Below are positions 1-11,400 of a stretch of 41,801 nt of DNA, piece by piece (positions within the stretch are counted from its first letter, which is position 1; every line of letters starts with the position of its first letter). The position numbers were made by a program, and so were the translations under genes. The DNA lies in the NCBI GenBank assembly GCA_029204225.1, contig MU835100.1:1-41801 (forward strand), read 5' to 3'. Below the pieces are notes generated by a model, which was not told the origin of the DNA, ran no database searches, and saw nothing but the letters and a program-made list of their open reading frames with translations. The stretch comes from Diphasiastrum complanatum. Its lineage: Eukaryota > Streptophyta > Lycopodiopsida > Lycopodiales > Lycopodiaceae.

Positions 1-307
1 TGTTTTCAGAATGTAATTATCTACGATTGTTCAGTGTTTTCGTTGCCGTTTAACTATCCAGAGCTGTGGAGCTAACAAGCATAAAGGGCTTTATGGTCCA
101 CAGTTGTTCCATATCTGTTATCAGAGAGCTATATGTTGTGAGGCCCTCTCGCACTGAGCTTTAGCCATTACAGTGCTGACGCACTGTTGCCTTAGGCTAA
201 TAACAGGATACATTGAGCATCAGATGAGTCCAGTCCTGTTCATCTCATAAAGTATGTGTGGAATCATGCCATTATATCTTTGCTTTCCTGATTTAATTAG
301 TTTCTAG
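1..307. other. No gene seen; possible intron end
   Basis: No open frame of note on either strand. The last bases (about 284-307) are pyrimidine-rich and end in TTTCTAG, which would serve as the 3' splice acceptor for the putative exon that starts at 308. This is inference only. Confidence 0.3.
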
Positions 308-463
308 GAGCCTCTAGATTATGCATACAACTTCAGGCTTCAGCAGCGTGTAGGGGCACCCATCTCCACTTACCTCACTCCCCAAGCCATTTCTCGCTAT
401 TCCCACGATGGATACCACGTAGTGGTCTTCCTTTTCGTTTTCTTGAACGTATTATATGTATGA
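308..463 (+). CDS. Putative terminal exon of an unrecognised gene (3' end only)
   Basis: Directly after a pyrimidine tract ending in TTTCTAG, a 51-codon open frame runs to TGA at 461-463. It reads EPLDYAYNFRLQQRVGAPIS, continues through STYLTPQAISRYSHDGYHV and ends in a hydrophobic run (VVVFLFVFLNVLYV). The first 38 residues have balanced, protein-like composition, unlike the flanks. A GTAGTG after the CAC of the YH codons could be a 5' splice donor, in which case the hydrophobic tail would not be translated. If the frame is real, the rest of the gene lies to the left of the window. I do not recognise the family. No downstream exon was found. Confidence 0.3.
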   Translation, partial: EPLDYAYNFRLQQRVGAPISTYLTPQAISRYSHDGYHVVVFLFVFLNVLYV

Positions 464-809
464 AAGAGAGACGGTTGCCTGTATTACTTTTCCTTGCAAA
501 GCATTTTGTATTCCTAGTGACATGTGCAAAGACAAATATTACTTGATACTAGCACTTTAGAGGCTCACAATTAAAGTTGAGCCTTGAGTGTTTGCATGAT
601 GTAGTAGCGATCAGGCTGGGAACACAAAGATCTGAGTATACAACGTACTGGAGCAAGCAGTTCTTAAGGTTTTTCTTGTATGACCTTTGTGTGGTTCAAA
701 AGGATTCAAACTTCAGAGCGTGGCACCAAAACACCACCTTGCTGCGTTCTTTCCAATCGGTCCTTAATATACCTGACCCAAGTTTGTATGCTGGGGATTT
801 GCCATTAGA

Positions 810-862
<53 letters not shown>

Positions 863-2336
863 TAGTCATACGTGACAAGGCTACCTATTTTTTAGTTGTG
901 TGCACTCAATTGATGCCTTTGCAACATTTTTGGCGCTCACAAATCTTAAGCAATCAATCTTGTACTTTGGGATTCTTTTGTTAGGAAAACAAAGCTCGAT
1001 TTGTGTGGCTGCTACTCTGGGTAGGTTTGGAGCTTGATTTGCAATCCTTCTGGGTACTGAAGGCCCAATCTGTACCCGCGTAGCAGCACAATAGGAGGGT
1101 ACATTGCGGCTGCTGTTGACATATATAGGAATTGTTAGGATTCTTTTGAAACCCGTTAAGTGGTCCCACTCAGATTCTCAGTGCAGCGAAGGTGGCTCAG
1201 GCTTAGTTTGGGCACAGGTTTGTTGTCTGATAAAAGTTTTTCAACAATTTGAGATTCACAATAGCTGGTTATCTGCCCTTCTTAACTGATATTAAGGTTT
1301 TCTAGTCTGAAATTGCTTGTCAGAGGATTTTTACTCAACAAGCAATCTAAATTCAGGATTTCTGAACGCAAATTTCCACGAGTCACTAGTCTGGCGAGTT
1401 CCTAGCAGCAGTAAGAGCTCTGCTTTTCCAACGGAAATTGGGAGTTTCTGAGGCAGTATCCAGTGCTTACCTGCAAGCTGTAATTTTCTGATGGGTTGTT
1501 GGTATTGCATGATGAAGTGACTCTTGTTGATTCATACTCGAGGCAAAATTTTTCCAAACAGTTTGGGTAGTGAATGTTAGGGCCAGCAAACTCAGTGATA
1601 AGTAGTGAGTTAAGCAAGTACCTACTCTTAGGCAGCCTGCGAATGTGATCTGTCCCAACGATCTCTACATTGACTGATTTTCAGCACCCTCTGTTCAGCA
1701 TTTCAGTGACCTTTGTGAAGTGTGTTCCAGGTGTAAATTCTTAGACAAGTTTTGTGTAAGACACCGATCCATTAGTGTCGTCTAAGGCAACAATCCTCTA
1801 GTGCACTTTATTGTCACACTTTTTAACTCATGAGTGCTTTTCATAAGCCAATTTAAGAATTTTTCCTTTTTTGAGTTAAGTGAATTTGAAGCCTAGTTTT
1901 TGTGATTTACAATGTGATATAGCCTTTGAGTTTGCTTTGCAACCTTGTTTGGGTGAAATTCGATCTCCAATGCTTTTCTTCATGATCCTCATTTGTCAAT
2001 TGGAGCTCTTCTGGAATGATTTTCAAGCATTTTTGTGACCGTTTACTCCTTCAAGTTTGCTCTTCAGTAGCATGTGGGTGTATTCCTCTTTCCATTGTTT
2101 CACATACTTTGTGTTGCTTGTTTAATAGCCTTGGATAAGCCTAGCTTTGGTGTACGTCTGCTTGATGTTTGAGGGGTTATATATAGATTGGTTTCTCTAG
2201 CCCTGGCTTTTTAATGTTGTGACAATTTTCATGAGCACCTTTTTCCTCATCGGTTTGGTTGTGCTACTCTTGGTGGTTGTGAGTGTAAGAGATGCCTCAA
2301 GATCCTGCTTACAAGACAAAACAATAGAGAATGCAT
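464..2336. other. No gene seen
   Basis: Apart from the microsatellite at 810-858, this stretch has only short chance frames (60-95 codons) with low-complexity or Cys/Leu-rich composition, and none with recognisable motifs or convincing splice sites. It could be 3' UTR or intergenic DNA of the gene whose exon may end at 463. Confidence 0.5.
810..858. repeat. Compound microsatellite (GT)n(GA)n
   Basis: About ten GT units run directly into about fifteen GA units and end in GATAGATAG. Open frames reading through it encode only CVCV/ERER-type repeats and are artefacts. Confidence 0.95.
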
Positions 2337-2972
2337 TGTCCCAACCAAGTAGAAGCAACCAATTGATCTCTAGAAGCTTCATGATGGAAAAGTGTACATT
2401 GTTTGCTTTGGCCATGGAGATCTCACAGGTTCACTTGGAGGGATATTGGCATGCACAGTATGTGAGGGACTTGATGGTGGGTTTGGAGTTCGCATCTCAG
2501 TGTATTCTCAGATTTTGGTTTGGAACCATTCAGGAGCAGCTTTGGAGCCAGCTTGGGTGAGTAGAGGTGGGGCACTACAGGGTAGGAAGCATGAGAGTAG
2601 AGAGAGATCCTGGCATTGAATCAACCCAATGATGGTGTAGTAGGGCGAGTTTGGCCTCCTTATAAGCTCTAAAACTCCCTGTGCATATAGTAATGCAAGG
2701 TCCTAACTCCCCTATACATAGATTCCACTATACATGGAGTCTCTATACATGGATTCTCTATACATAGATTGCTATTGATACTCTACACATGCATAGATGG
2801 TCTTAAACCTTGTACTAACTCCAATTAGTGTGTCTAGGCTTTACAAGGTTATTAATTACTTGCAGGTCACATCCAATATGACGTGGCATAACTAATAACT
2901 TGATTCACTGGAGTACCGTGCATCCAAGTCTTGGACTATACTAAATCCTATGTTCAGGACGTGAACATGACA
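2337..2972 (-). mobile_element. LTR family 1, copy A (3' LTR of a minus-strand gypsy element)
   Basis: The sequence aligns by eye with copies B (13751-14196) and C (32815-33250): shared blocks include the CCAAGTAGAAGCAACCAA segment at one end, repeated CTATACATGGATTC-type segments in the middle, and GACGTGGCATAACTAA near the other end. Read on the minus strand it begins TGTCATG and is preceded by a purine tract (AAGGGGGGAAGAA, plus-strand 2973-2985), the standard polypurine-tract/3' LTR junction. It is about 190 bp longer than copy B because of unmatched sequence at roughly 2385-2575, probably an insertion. The left boundary (TGTCCCAACC, 2337) is inferred from copy B. Confidence 0.7.
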
Positions 2973-3260
2973 TTCTTCCCCCCTTAATCTGGTTTTGTCC
3001 TCAAAGCAGGAAAGAATTAGAGGAATAGTTCTTTTAATTTTCATTATTAACCTAGAAAATCATTATCCTTAGTCGGACTTACTTCTCAAACAAGTACTCA
3101 GAGATCAACCTATTTTTCAATTGTTAATATCTTTTCTAGGAGTACAAACTCAGGTCTGGAAAGTACACTAAGTGATAAATTTCCTCATCAGTGTTTCACT
3201 GTCTATAAGTTAGTAATATCACCTTCATGTAAAACTCTTACATGAGATACTGGGTGAAGT
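2973..3260 (-). pseudogene. Eroded 3' end of gypsy pol (integrase C-terminus/chromodomain), copy A
   Basis: After the polypurine tract, the plus-strand sequence at about 3060-3255 aligns base by base with the chromodomain-coding end of the gypsy copy at 33360-33560. Both contain, in order, AAGYACTCAGAGATMRAAC, a TTTCTCAATTGTT-like block, GTACACTAAGYGATAAAT and ATCACCTTCATGTAAA. No open frame survives. It is an older relative of the element at 33-34 kb in the same orientation. Homology fades after about 3260, and 3260-3595 shows nothing recognisable. Confidence 0.6.
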
Positions 3261-3599
3261 ATTTCCTAACTTAAGAGATTAAAGTTAAAGAAAATTAACA
3301 ATTACAGTTTGAAATCATCCACAACTTTGGCAGACAATTCATAAAGGCTTCCAAGTACAAATATCTTTAGAATTCACCATTCTAAGATATAATAATTCAT
3401 TCAACTAGAATCTCTAGAAGAATCATTACGATATAAAATGATTAAAACTTAAGTATTCTAAATATTCCCTTGAGTTAGGTGCCCATGTTTCTAGCATCAT
3501 ATGCAAGAAAATAGCAATCATTCATCTTAATAGATGTCTATCTCTTATGATAATTGGAGATCCAATAGTAAGCGTACAACCTGTAAGTTAATTATGATT

Positions 3600-4010
3600 A
3601 TGAGAGGTTTGGGCCCTCATGTGCATATGGTCCTGATTAATGGAGGCCTAAACTCATGATGGTGGATTTTATGGGTCTATTAGTAAGTTATAGGAGAACT
3701 GGATGATGTGGCCCAGATAGGCTGCAGAGGTGTCCAGTGAGGTGTCACAGTGCACTACTAGTGGTGCATGGGCCTTGGAAAGTATAAGTATACCCATTGG
3801 GCTCTCACTAGTGTATGCCTGGTTATGGCAATGGTAGCAATATGTTGCCGGAGTGACATCTCTCCTATTGAGCATTGATCGTTAGATCCATAGCTTGGGG
3901 GCTAGATCCGTAAGATCTAGGTTTGGAAGGGTTGGTTTGTCCACTATTCGTTTCCGTTGTTCTATGGATTCAACATCCTAGTTATGATCCTCGGTGTAGG
4001 TCTTTATAAG
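3600..4010 (+). mobile_element. Degenerate LTR-like segment related to the LTR ending at 39410
   Basis: The block at 3893-3930 (GCTTGGGGGCTAGATCC, then GATCTAGGTTTGG) is shared with 39294-39330, just upstream of the LTR end and primer site at 39410/39411. The following 80 bp keep the same order of features (GGTTTG, TTCTAT, a TCCTC block, GGGTCTTTA-like end at about 4003). No primer-binding site follows, so this is a solo or truncated copy. Its left edge is uncertain. Confidence 0.4.
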
Positions 4011-7000
4011 CAGAACAACATCCACTAGATTAATTAAATTCTCCACAAGTAAAATAACTTACCTTGTGAGAATGTTTGTGAGATTCCTAGGTTCTCAATA
4101 AAACATTGGAGTAAAGAGATTCAGATTTTCAAAACACTGATCTGAATTCGTACTCAATTAATAGATCAAGAATTAATTGTCACACTTAAGAATCATCACA
4201 TTTTCTTATAATTCTCTGACAACAATTAAGTATTTATTTATGATTCGTCGATCATAAATATTTAGATTCGTATGATTCGCCAATCATAACATTCTAGAAT
4301 CCAAATTTATAATCATTGAAGGATACTGAAGTATATGTCCAACATAACTCAGAAAAGTAAGAATCATTCTAAAACCTTTCCCAACAGGAAAATACTGGAT
4401 TTTAGGAATATTCTCCAATCCGGATTCTTTGACAGAAGTGCTAGATATTCCCGTTCTATATGCCACTGGTAATTAAAGACAGAAAGCATACCAGAATGAT
4501 AATGACAATCATCTTCAACCACAGAAAAGTATAGATTACAGTCTAGAATCAAATCTAGATACCCGAAGTCCTGTTGAATATAATTCAATTGTTATTCTTG
4601 GAACCGGTAATATCATTAAGTCCCACCCGTGGTGCATGAATGGTTGTTTTATAGCTTTTTACACTACCTAAACTTGCAACTATCTTAGCTAGTGACTTGC
4701 ATCAAGCAATAAGCTTTGAGTAGCTACTTTGTTGGGTTTTTGCTTTGCTATAGCATCTCAATTAGCCTTATGGCCTTTATACTTTCTGCATGCATTCCGT
4801 TGTACTCCGATGGGTTTTCCCATCTGCTATTAATGAAAACAAGTAGTTTCTTCTTATTCTTTGTAATACTACTCGAGAATTTTTCTCTTTGTTTCTCCAA
4901 TTTTGTTCTCGCCTTTGCAATGCAAGATTGCATGTTCGAGCAGGTAGTTTATGAGGCAAGTCAAAGTTAAGTCACATGCCTTTAGATATATGTGTGACTG
5001 TGGGGAAGGTGAGAGAGTATGTATATCATGTCGAGTACTATGCAAGGACATCATGGAGTTGCTGCTAGTTGGTATGTTCTGGTTCTTTCTTTCTTGAGCA
5101 TTTTACCCACCAGCCATGTGTTTTTGGCAAGCTGAAGTGATGGAATGTAAATTTTGGTCTCTTCTATGAGGAAGTAGGGACTTTATTTGATTGGCTTTGC
5201 TCTAGGTGCTAACCATCATGGTGACTCACTCTGCCCTTCACCTCTGAAGAATTGTTAGAACCTCAACACATTGCAACGGTCTTTGTACAAATTTGTGAAA
5301 CTAACGTGGATATGTTTGTGCATGCCAAATGGCCTTTACGCTTGGGCATTGTGTGAGATTTTATGTGTATGTACCATTTTTGCATGTCACCTACTACTCT
5401 TGGGCTTTGGTGAAGTTAGTAGAGATGTAGTATTTGGTCCGTGCCATGTATGATGAAGTTGATGGTCTATGACTTTGTGAGTGGACTCCATGATGTTGAA
5501 GACTGCACACCTCCTGAACAGGTATTGTCCTAGACATAATAACATTGATATATTGGGAGCTCTTTGTTTTTCCAGGCCTTTGGCTTGTGTATCCGGCCAT
5601 GCATGGACACTGAATTGAGCTTGGGTGGGCATGCTATGATTTTTTAGGTTGATATAACACTCAATAATGTCCAGGCTGTTATGTGTGTGATGTTTGCAGC
5701 ATACGACTGCTATCATTTAACTACTACTTTGCTAGTGTGAACTTGATCGGTTACAGGTGATTTTAGTCATGTTTGTGATTCTTTGTTTCTAAAGCTTAAT
5801 GTTTGTACAGCAGTAACCCATAGATAAGGAAAATGACTTAGGCAAGCCCTGTCTAAGGTTATCAAATACAGACATATATCAGCCTTCACGTAATCACAGC
5901 ATATCTGTGCCAAAAATAACAAGAAAATCGGTTGCTTGCTCGTCAACAGTCGGGCCTGATTGAAGCATCTGGTCAGCTAGAGATTCGGCTTGTTAGCTAC
6001 CTTTGAGCTACCTTTGTAAGTTGACCCTTTACCTTTGTTAGCAGCGGGGACTGACATTTTGCAAGTAAATTTTTGTAAGTTTATTGAGAATTTTTATCTG
6101 ACATCATTCATCTTGATAGTTCCTAAATTCCAACACAACAAAAATAAATACAAACTGGATTGCATAGTCACAAGCAAGAAAACATCTGAAGTCAAGCCGT
6201 CATGTGTGTTGTGTGTCCAACACAAAACAATTTAATTTGAGCTGGATTGCATACCAAAAAGAAGCACGATAACACTTGAATTAAAGTCATGACATCATGA
6301 TGTATTGCATGAGTGATTGTCCAAAACATAGAATCCAATATTTATGTGAAAATATATTAATGCGTCCATATCTGAATTCACCTTGCCCCAAGGTGCAGGT
6401 TGACGGGGGGCACTCCTCCCTGTATTGGTTGCAAAATCCCTGATCAAGTGGAATTGCAATTCTTCATCACTATGTCGCATGTGTACCAAAACTGTGTTGC
6501 ATTCTGACAGACCAAACTTGGATTTCATTTTCAACAGTATGCAAATTGAAGGTAAGTGTTACCCAACAAAATTGGACCATCGTGACGATGTAGCAAAAGA
6601 AAATTTTCCCATTGTACTGTGGCAGAAATTTATGGACAGTCAATTTCCGATTGCAACATAGCAAATGCTAATCACTGCTTTGAAGGTTCAAAATTAACAA
6701 ATCACCCTCCAAGAGTTCATTGAAGACCAGAACAAGAGATGCTGTACCAGATTGAATGAGCTTGTTAGCATCAGAAATACTAAAAACCTAATTTTGTTGT
6801 AGAAAATGGTGATTGGTGTTCCTGATGAAAATATTAGCTAGGTAGAGGGTGGCTTTTTAAAACTAAAGACAGGTCTAATTGTCCATTATGAGGCATGGGG
6901 TCCTTAGGATTGCAAGGACATGGTCAATCATTTCAACATTTTATGTTTTGGCAACAGCAAATGAGAGGGAAACAGGTTTTAGGTTTAAAGAAAGGCCTTA

Positions 7001-7756
7001 GAGACTATTCGAAGCCAACGGTTCCACATATAGCAGTCACATGTTGCACTAACCACAAAACAACACCAATAATTCTCTTATACAAGAGTGACCATATTAG
7101 AACCCTTGTAAACTTCCTAAAAACGCAAACTTCTGCAATGAACGTTAGGGGATGCATTTGCATTTGCTTTTGAAGCCTGTAATATATGAATGCAGAAACC
7201 TATTGGTGTAAAATATAACAGTTGAAATACTGATAAGCACAATAATTCAAACAAGAGTTCCGCAGGATACATGCACTGCCAAGTCCATACCAGGATCAAG
7301 TGCCCAAATCACATTGCTAGAGGTTTGAATAAAAAATGTATTACCAACCTCTGGTGTGCTTAGGTGCTCACTTCATAGGAAAATTACAGAAATTTACAGA
7401 GAGTTTCCTGGGGCAATTGAAGTATGTTTTTTTTGTAGATGCACTGGATACAATTGCATCATCTCAAAAGGTATTTTTGAAAAGGGACCTTTAATTTAAT
7501 ATTAGAGGGAAACAAATTAGACAAGCTCCACGTCCCAGAATGGATGTCTTGAATAAAAGATTCCATCCATATTGAACGGGCAAAACAAGAATGTACATGC
7601 ATGCATTCAATAACAAGAAAGAATATGGCGTCCAACAATGCCAATGTAAGGTTGATAACTCACATTCCAAAACGGTAAAGATACTTCACAACAAAAGTAT
7701 TATCTGACTTGAAACATTTGCCACTCACCAGCTGGCTTATCATCATCCGTTTTTCA
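4011..7756. other. No gene seen (3' flank of the peptidase gene)
   Basis: AT-rich sequence with short chance frames on both strands. A 78-codon plus frame at 6425-6661 and an overlapping 64-codon minus frame at 6470-6664 have ordinary composition but no recognised motif and no splice support. No repeats or TE proteins were recognised here. Confidence 0.5.
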
Positions 7757-7762
7757 TTTATT
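7757..7762 (-). promoter_or_regulatory. Candidate polyadenylation signal of the peptidase gene
   Basis: TTTATT on the plus strand gives AATAAA on the minus strand, about 405 nt after the TAG stop of the pyroglutamyl-peptidase gene. Position and sequence fit a plant near-upstream element. Plant signals are loose, so this is only a candidate. Confidence 0.3.
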
Positions 7763-8166
7763 GAAAGAAATTGTACAGATGAATGTAAAATCCAAATTAA
7801 ACATCCAAATGCCTTAGCATATATTTACATGGCACTCTATAGATCCAAATACTGCCAACCTTTGATACATTAACATAGTGGTTGTACCAGTGGTTAGTAG
7901 TGTAAAATCTTTTGGTGTACCATGCAACCATGCGATTGATGGCTTTCAAGTGCAATCCAGCTCTAAATAAAATAATAACCTTAGATTTACAGGTCACCTC
8001 TTGACAAAGCCCCCAAGTTGCATCTGACCCTACAATTTTTATAGCACTACCTTACAACACAAACTTATCAAGCAATCCCTACGAAGTGCAAAAGAAAGTA
8101 CAGTGAATACTTTGCAAGTCCCTTTGAGAACAGTCTATATACCATGTTGAAACCCTTAAGCAAATT

Positions 8167-8409
8167 CTACCAACAAGCAGCTATTATCTCCAAAAGAGCA
8201 GCTGCAAATTTCATCTGGATGTCCTCCTTGATTCTGGAAAATAAAGGTACATGGACAAATATGCATTGTGTACCATGGGCAGCTGCTGCATGACAAAGAG
8301 AGTGGTAATAAACATAGTTGCAAACAAATCGTCCTGCATCATCAGATAAAGCCACCTCAAAGCCCTTCAACAAAAGGTAATCCACAATATCCCCAACTGG
8401 AAGAGTAGT
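8167..8409 (-). CDS. Pyroglutamyl-peptidase exon 4 (codons 147-226, catalytic Cys176 and His199)
   Basis: The acceptor TTATGCAG precedes TTLPVGDIVDYLLLKGFEV. The exon holds SDDAGRFVCNYVYYHSL (nucleophile Cys176), CIFVHVPLF (His199) and an amphipathic C-terminal helix (EDIQMKFAAALLEIIAACW), then TAG. An in-frame ATG upstream of the acceptor is intronic. Confidence 0.92.
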   Translation of the reverse strand, partial: TTLPVGDIVDYLLLKGFEVALSDDAGRFVCNYVYYHSLCHAAAAHGTQCIFVHVPLFSRIKEDIQMKFAAALLEIIAACW

Positions 8410-11400
8410 CTGCATAAGTGAAACCAAAATATCAAGGAATTATTGTATACACATCAAAAAGGACAAATGTTTGTTTTGTCAAAGATTTCACTTGCAGACA
8501 AACATAGTCAAAGAAAAGATTTAGATGCTGATGCAGATATTAGCCATGAAAGCCTCGAGTGCATAAAAAGGGAGTAAATTACTGAAGCATCACATCTGTT
8601 GATGCACACCAATCAACAGCAGCTTGTTTCACTAAGACTATTGTGGCCATAGCAAATTAATGTCGTCCCCCGCAAATATCATGGCCGGTCTTGACCAGTT
8701 TTCAAAAAAGAATGTTTTTAACATTTACCCCAAAAGCAAGTCTGAACTTCAAATAAGTTTTTGAAAAGAATCATCTCTTGCTTTTATATATGAGAACACG
8801 GCTAGCTGAAAAACAATTATGGCAACAAAAAGATTTTTTCCACTCCAACTTCACATAAAAAGCCTTCTCAAACCCTTGCAATTCAGGAAAATACCACCTT
8901 CAAACAAAGATAGAGAGGAAACAATTGAAGATGTCAATGTTGTAACCATTCTTGGAGATTATAGGACCACATTGGCTAAGGGAGAAGGGAAGGATCCAGC
9001 TTCCAGGCTCCTGCAGAAATGGCCCTCAGCACAGAAACATGTTCAAAAGCGAATACTGGGGAGAAAGCAGCCATATGCAAGCTCGGTATGACCAAAGTTC
9101 AGCAGTGATATCACCAAAAGAGGTGACTGAGTAAAATCCTTCTTTGATAGTTTGGCAGATCTTAAGCCCATCATTTCTGCAAATCATGCACAATTGTTGA
9201 CAGCCATTCTGAGAGTGTTAGTTATGATATCCCCGAAACCGCATGCATTTTCGCAATACCCGAGGAACTATCTGATGCCCCACAGATAGCACCCAGCAAG
9301 GAATTACAGGGTTTGATAGCACTAACGTCCAGGCTTTCTACCGCGAAGGCTCAAGAGGCATAGTTGCTCAAGGACATTGGCAAAGTTTGGAAAGACATCA
9401 AGCATCCAACCTGAGGTCCCCAAACGGGCCAATGTTTCTTGAAATACCAAAAAAAAAGTAAATGATTTTCCATCCAAACAGTAATGCCGATTGAGGCATG
9501 CACTCCTATATGTTTGAAGAATGGATAGCAGCATATGAACTAAACTCTCATATATCAGTTACAAAAAACCTCATATTCATTATCTGAGGACATAATAAAA
9601 GATTTTCAACTTAAAAGTACTAAGTATAAACTTGATAAAAGCTTCGTAATCCAATTTTTGAGGATTTTATAAAAGATGTTCAACTTCAAAAGCCGGAAAA
9701 GTACTAGATGTACTTACATTACAAGCAGCAGATACAGCAAACACTGTTGAAAGTTGCAGTTGCAGAAATGTAGGAATGTAGAAAAGATCCTATTTGTGGC
9801 ATGAGAAGTCAATTGCATGATAGAAGTAATTTTACGTGCACTGTTATAGAGCTTCACCCAGGGACGCCTATTACGTTAGAAGCTGCAAATTTTAGCAAGT
9901 TCGACCGATATACTACACTATTCGTCAGAAAAGCACTAGCCACTCATAGTTGCTAGGTTCCTATGCTACAGATTGACCACATTTCAGTTTTCTCCACCCT
10001 CTCTTGCACCCAAGACTATGATGCGCAGACAAATCCTAAATTACCACGACATGACACCACATGCTCCAAACAGCATTTCTTTGATTCTTTATATTGCAGA
10101 AAAAATTTGTACCTGACGAGTGGTTGAAATTGGACCATCTTCAGCGACAATTGGTACTCTCTGCAAATGGCACAGATAACATAAGTGAAAGAATTAAGTA
10201 TAAGTTAAACCAGGATCGAATCTCAAACAAATTTCTGATTGCAGTAATGTGATTTACGGGTACCAAAATGTGAAGTTATGGACATCTCCACTGCATCCAT
10301 AACTAAGTAGATGGATGCAAATCCAAAGACATTTGACAGAAGAATTGAGTATTTATTACAAGGTTCACGGAAACAGAAACTAAACTCAAGGGTTCAGAGG
10401 TCCTGAACAACCTAACACTCAAAAGAATATACCTAGGTAACAAACCAAACTTGCATAATACTGGCTTTTCATAAGATCTGACCAATACAAACAGCAGAGA
10501 TAGCCCATTGATAGAAACATATAGAAGATATCACAAACAGAAGCCAATAGGCTGGCTTACAAGCCCTCCTACAAAGGAGCATTGGTGCACTAAGTTCTCC
10601 CTCAAAGAAACTTACAAACCCTAGACCACGTTAAGGACATGCCATGCACTCTTTCCTTCCATAAGCGTTGCCTATTTTAACTTTCAAATTAACCATTAGG
10701 GTTTCATAGAAGGTGGTTCATGTCAGACTCCCAATCTGAAACTTCACTCAAACTCCAGCTTATCCCGTGCGCAACAATCTGAAATCTCGATCCCTATCGA
10801 TATTCCTGCATGTACAAACATCGAAACATGGTGGAGCTGGCTGCCTTGTCTCCTCCCAACCTTTGCTGCATAGATTATGATGAGGAATGCCTCTCTCTAG
10901 GCTCACTTATGCACAATCCTCCAACACCCCTTAACCTTGACCCTTCCTAAATCTCGACACATGGCCAACTCCATGCACAGTTGACACTTGCCACGTGGCA
11001 GTACCCTGACACATAGGCAATTGAGTAGGCTGACATGTGTCACTCATACACTTGACCAAGTGTCCCAGTGAGCATGCGACACGTGTCAGTTTGACCAATC
11101 AACCCTGACATGTGTCACTCATTCACTGGACCAAGTGTCCCAATGAGCATGTGTCCCAATGAGCATATGATTCCTTTTTAGGAGGTCAGCCCAGCCACTC
11201 CTAACTAATGACCCAATACCCTACACCAAAGTAGCATGCGCTCACAGGCTTAGAAACTTAATTAACAACTTTATTTACATTTTTGTTACAAAGGTCACCA
11301 CAGGCCGGTGACTTAGCCATTTCTATATTTACAAGAAGTACATCTGTAAGTAAAAACAGTAAACAACTGGGACAGGGAGTAAAAGCTATAACATCCCTTC

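Noticed and set aside
2219-2560. 113-codon plus ORF with a hydrophobic N-terminus
   Set aside because: It spans the edge of LTR copy A and continues into its unmatched insertion; the composition is chance-like and the frame ignores the LTR boundary.
5387-5716. 109-codon minus ORF
   Set aside because: Composition is His/Ser/Thr-rich without motif, overlaps several equal chance frames, and has no splice or repeat support.
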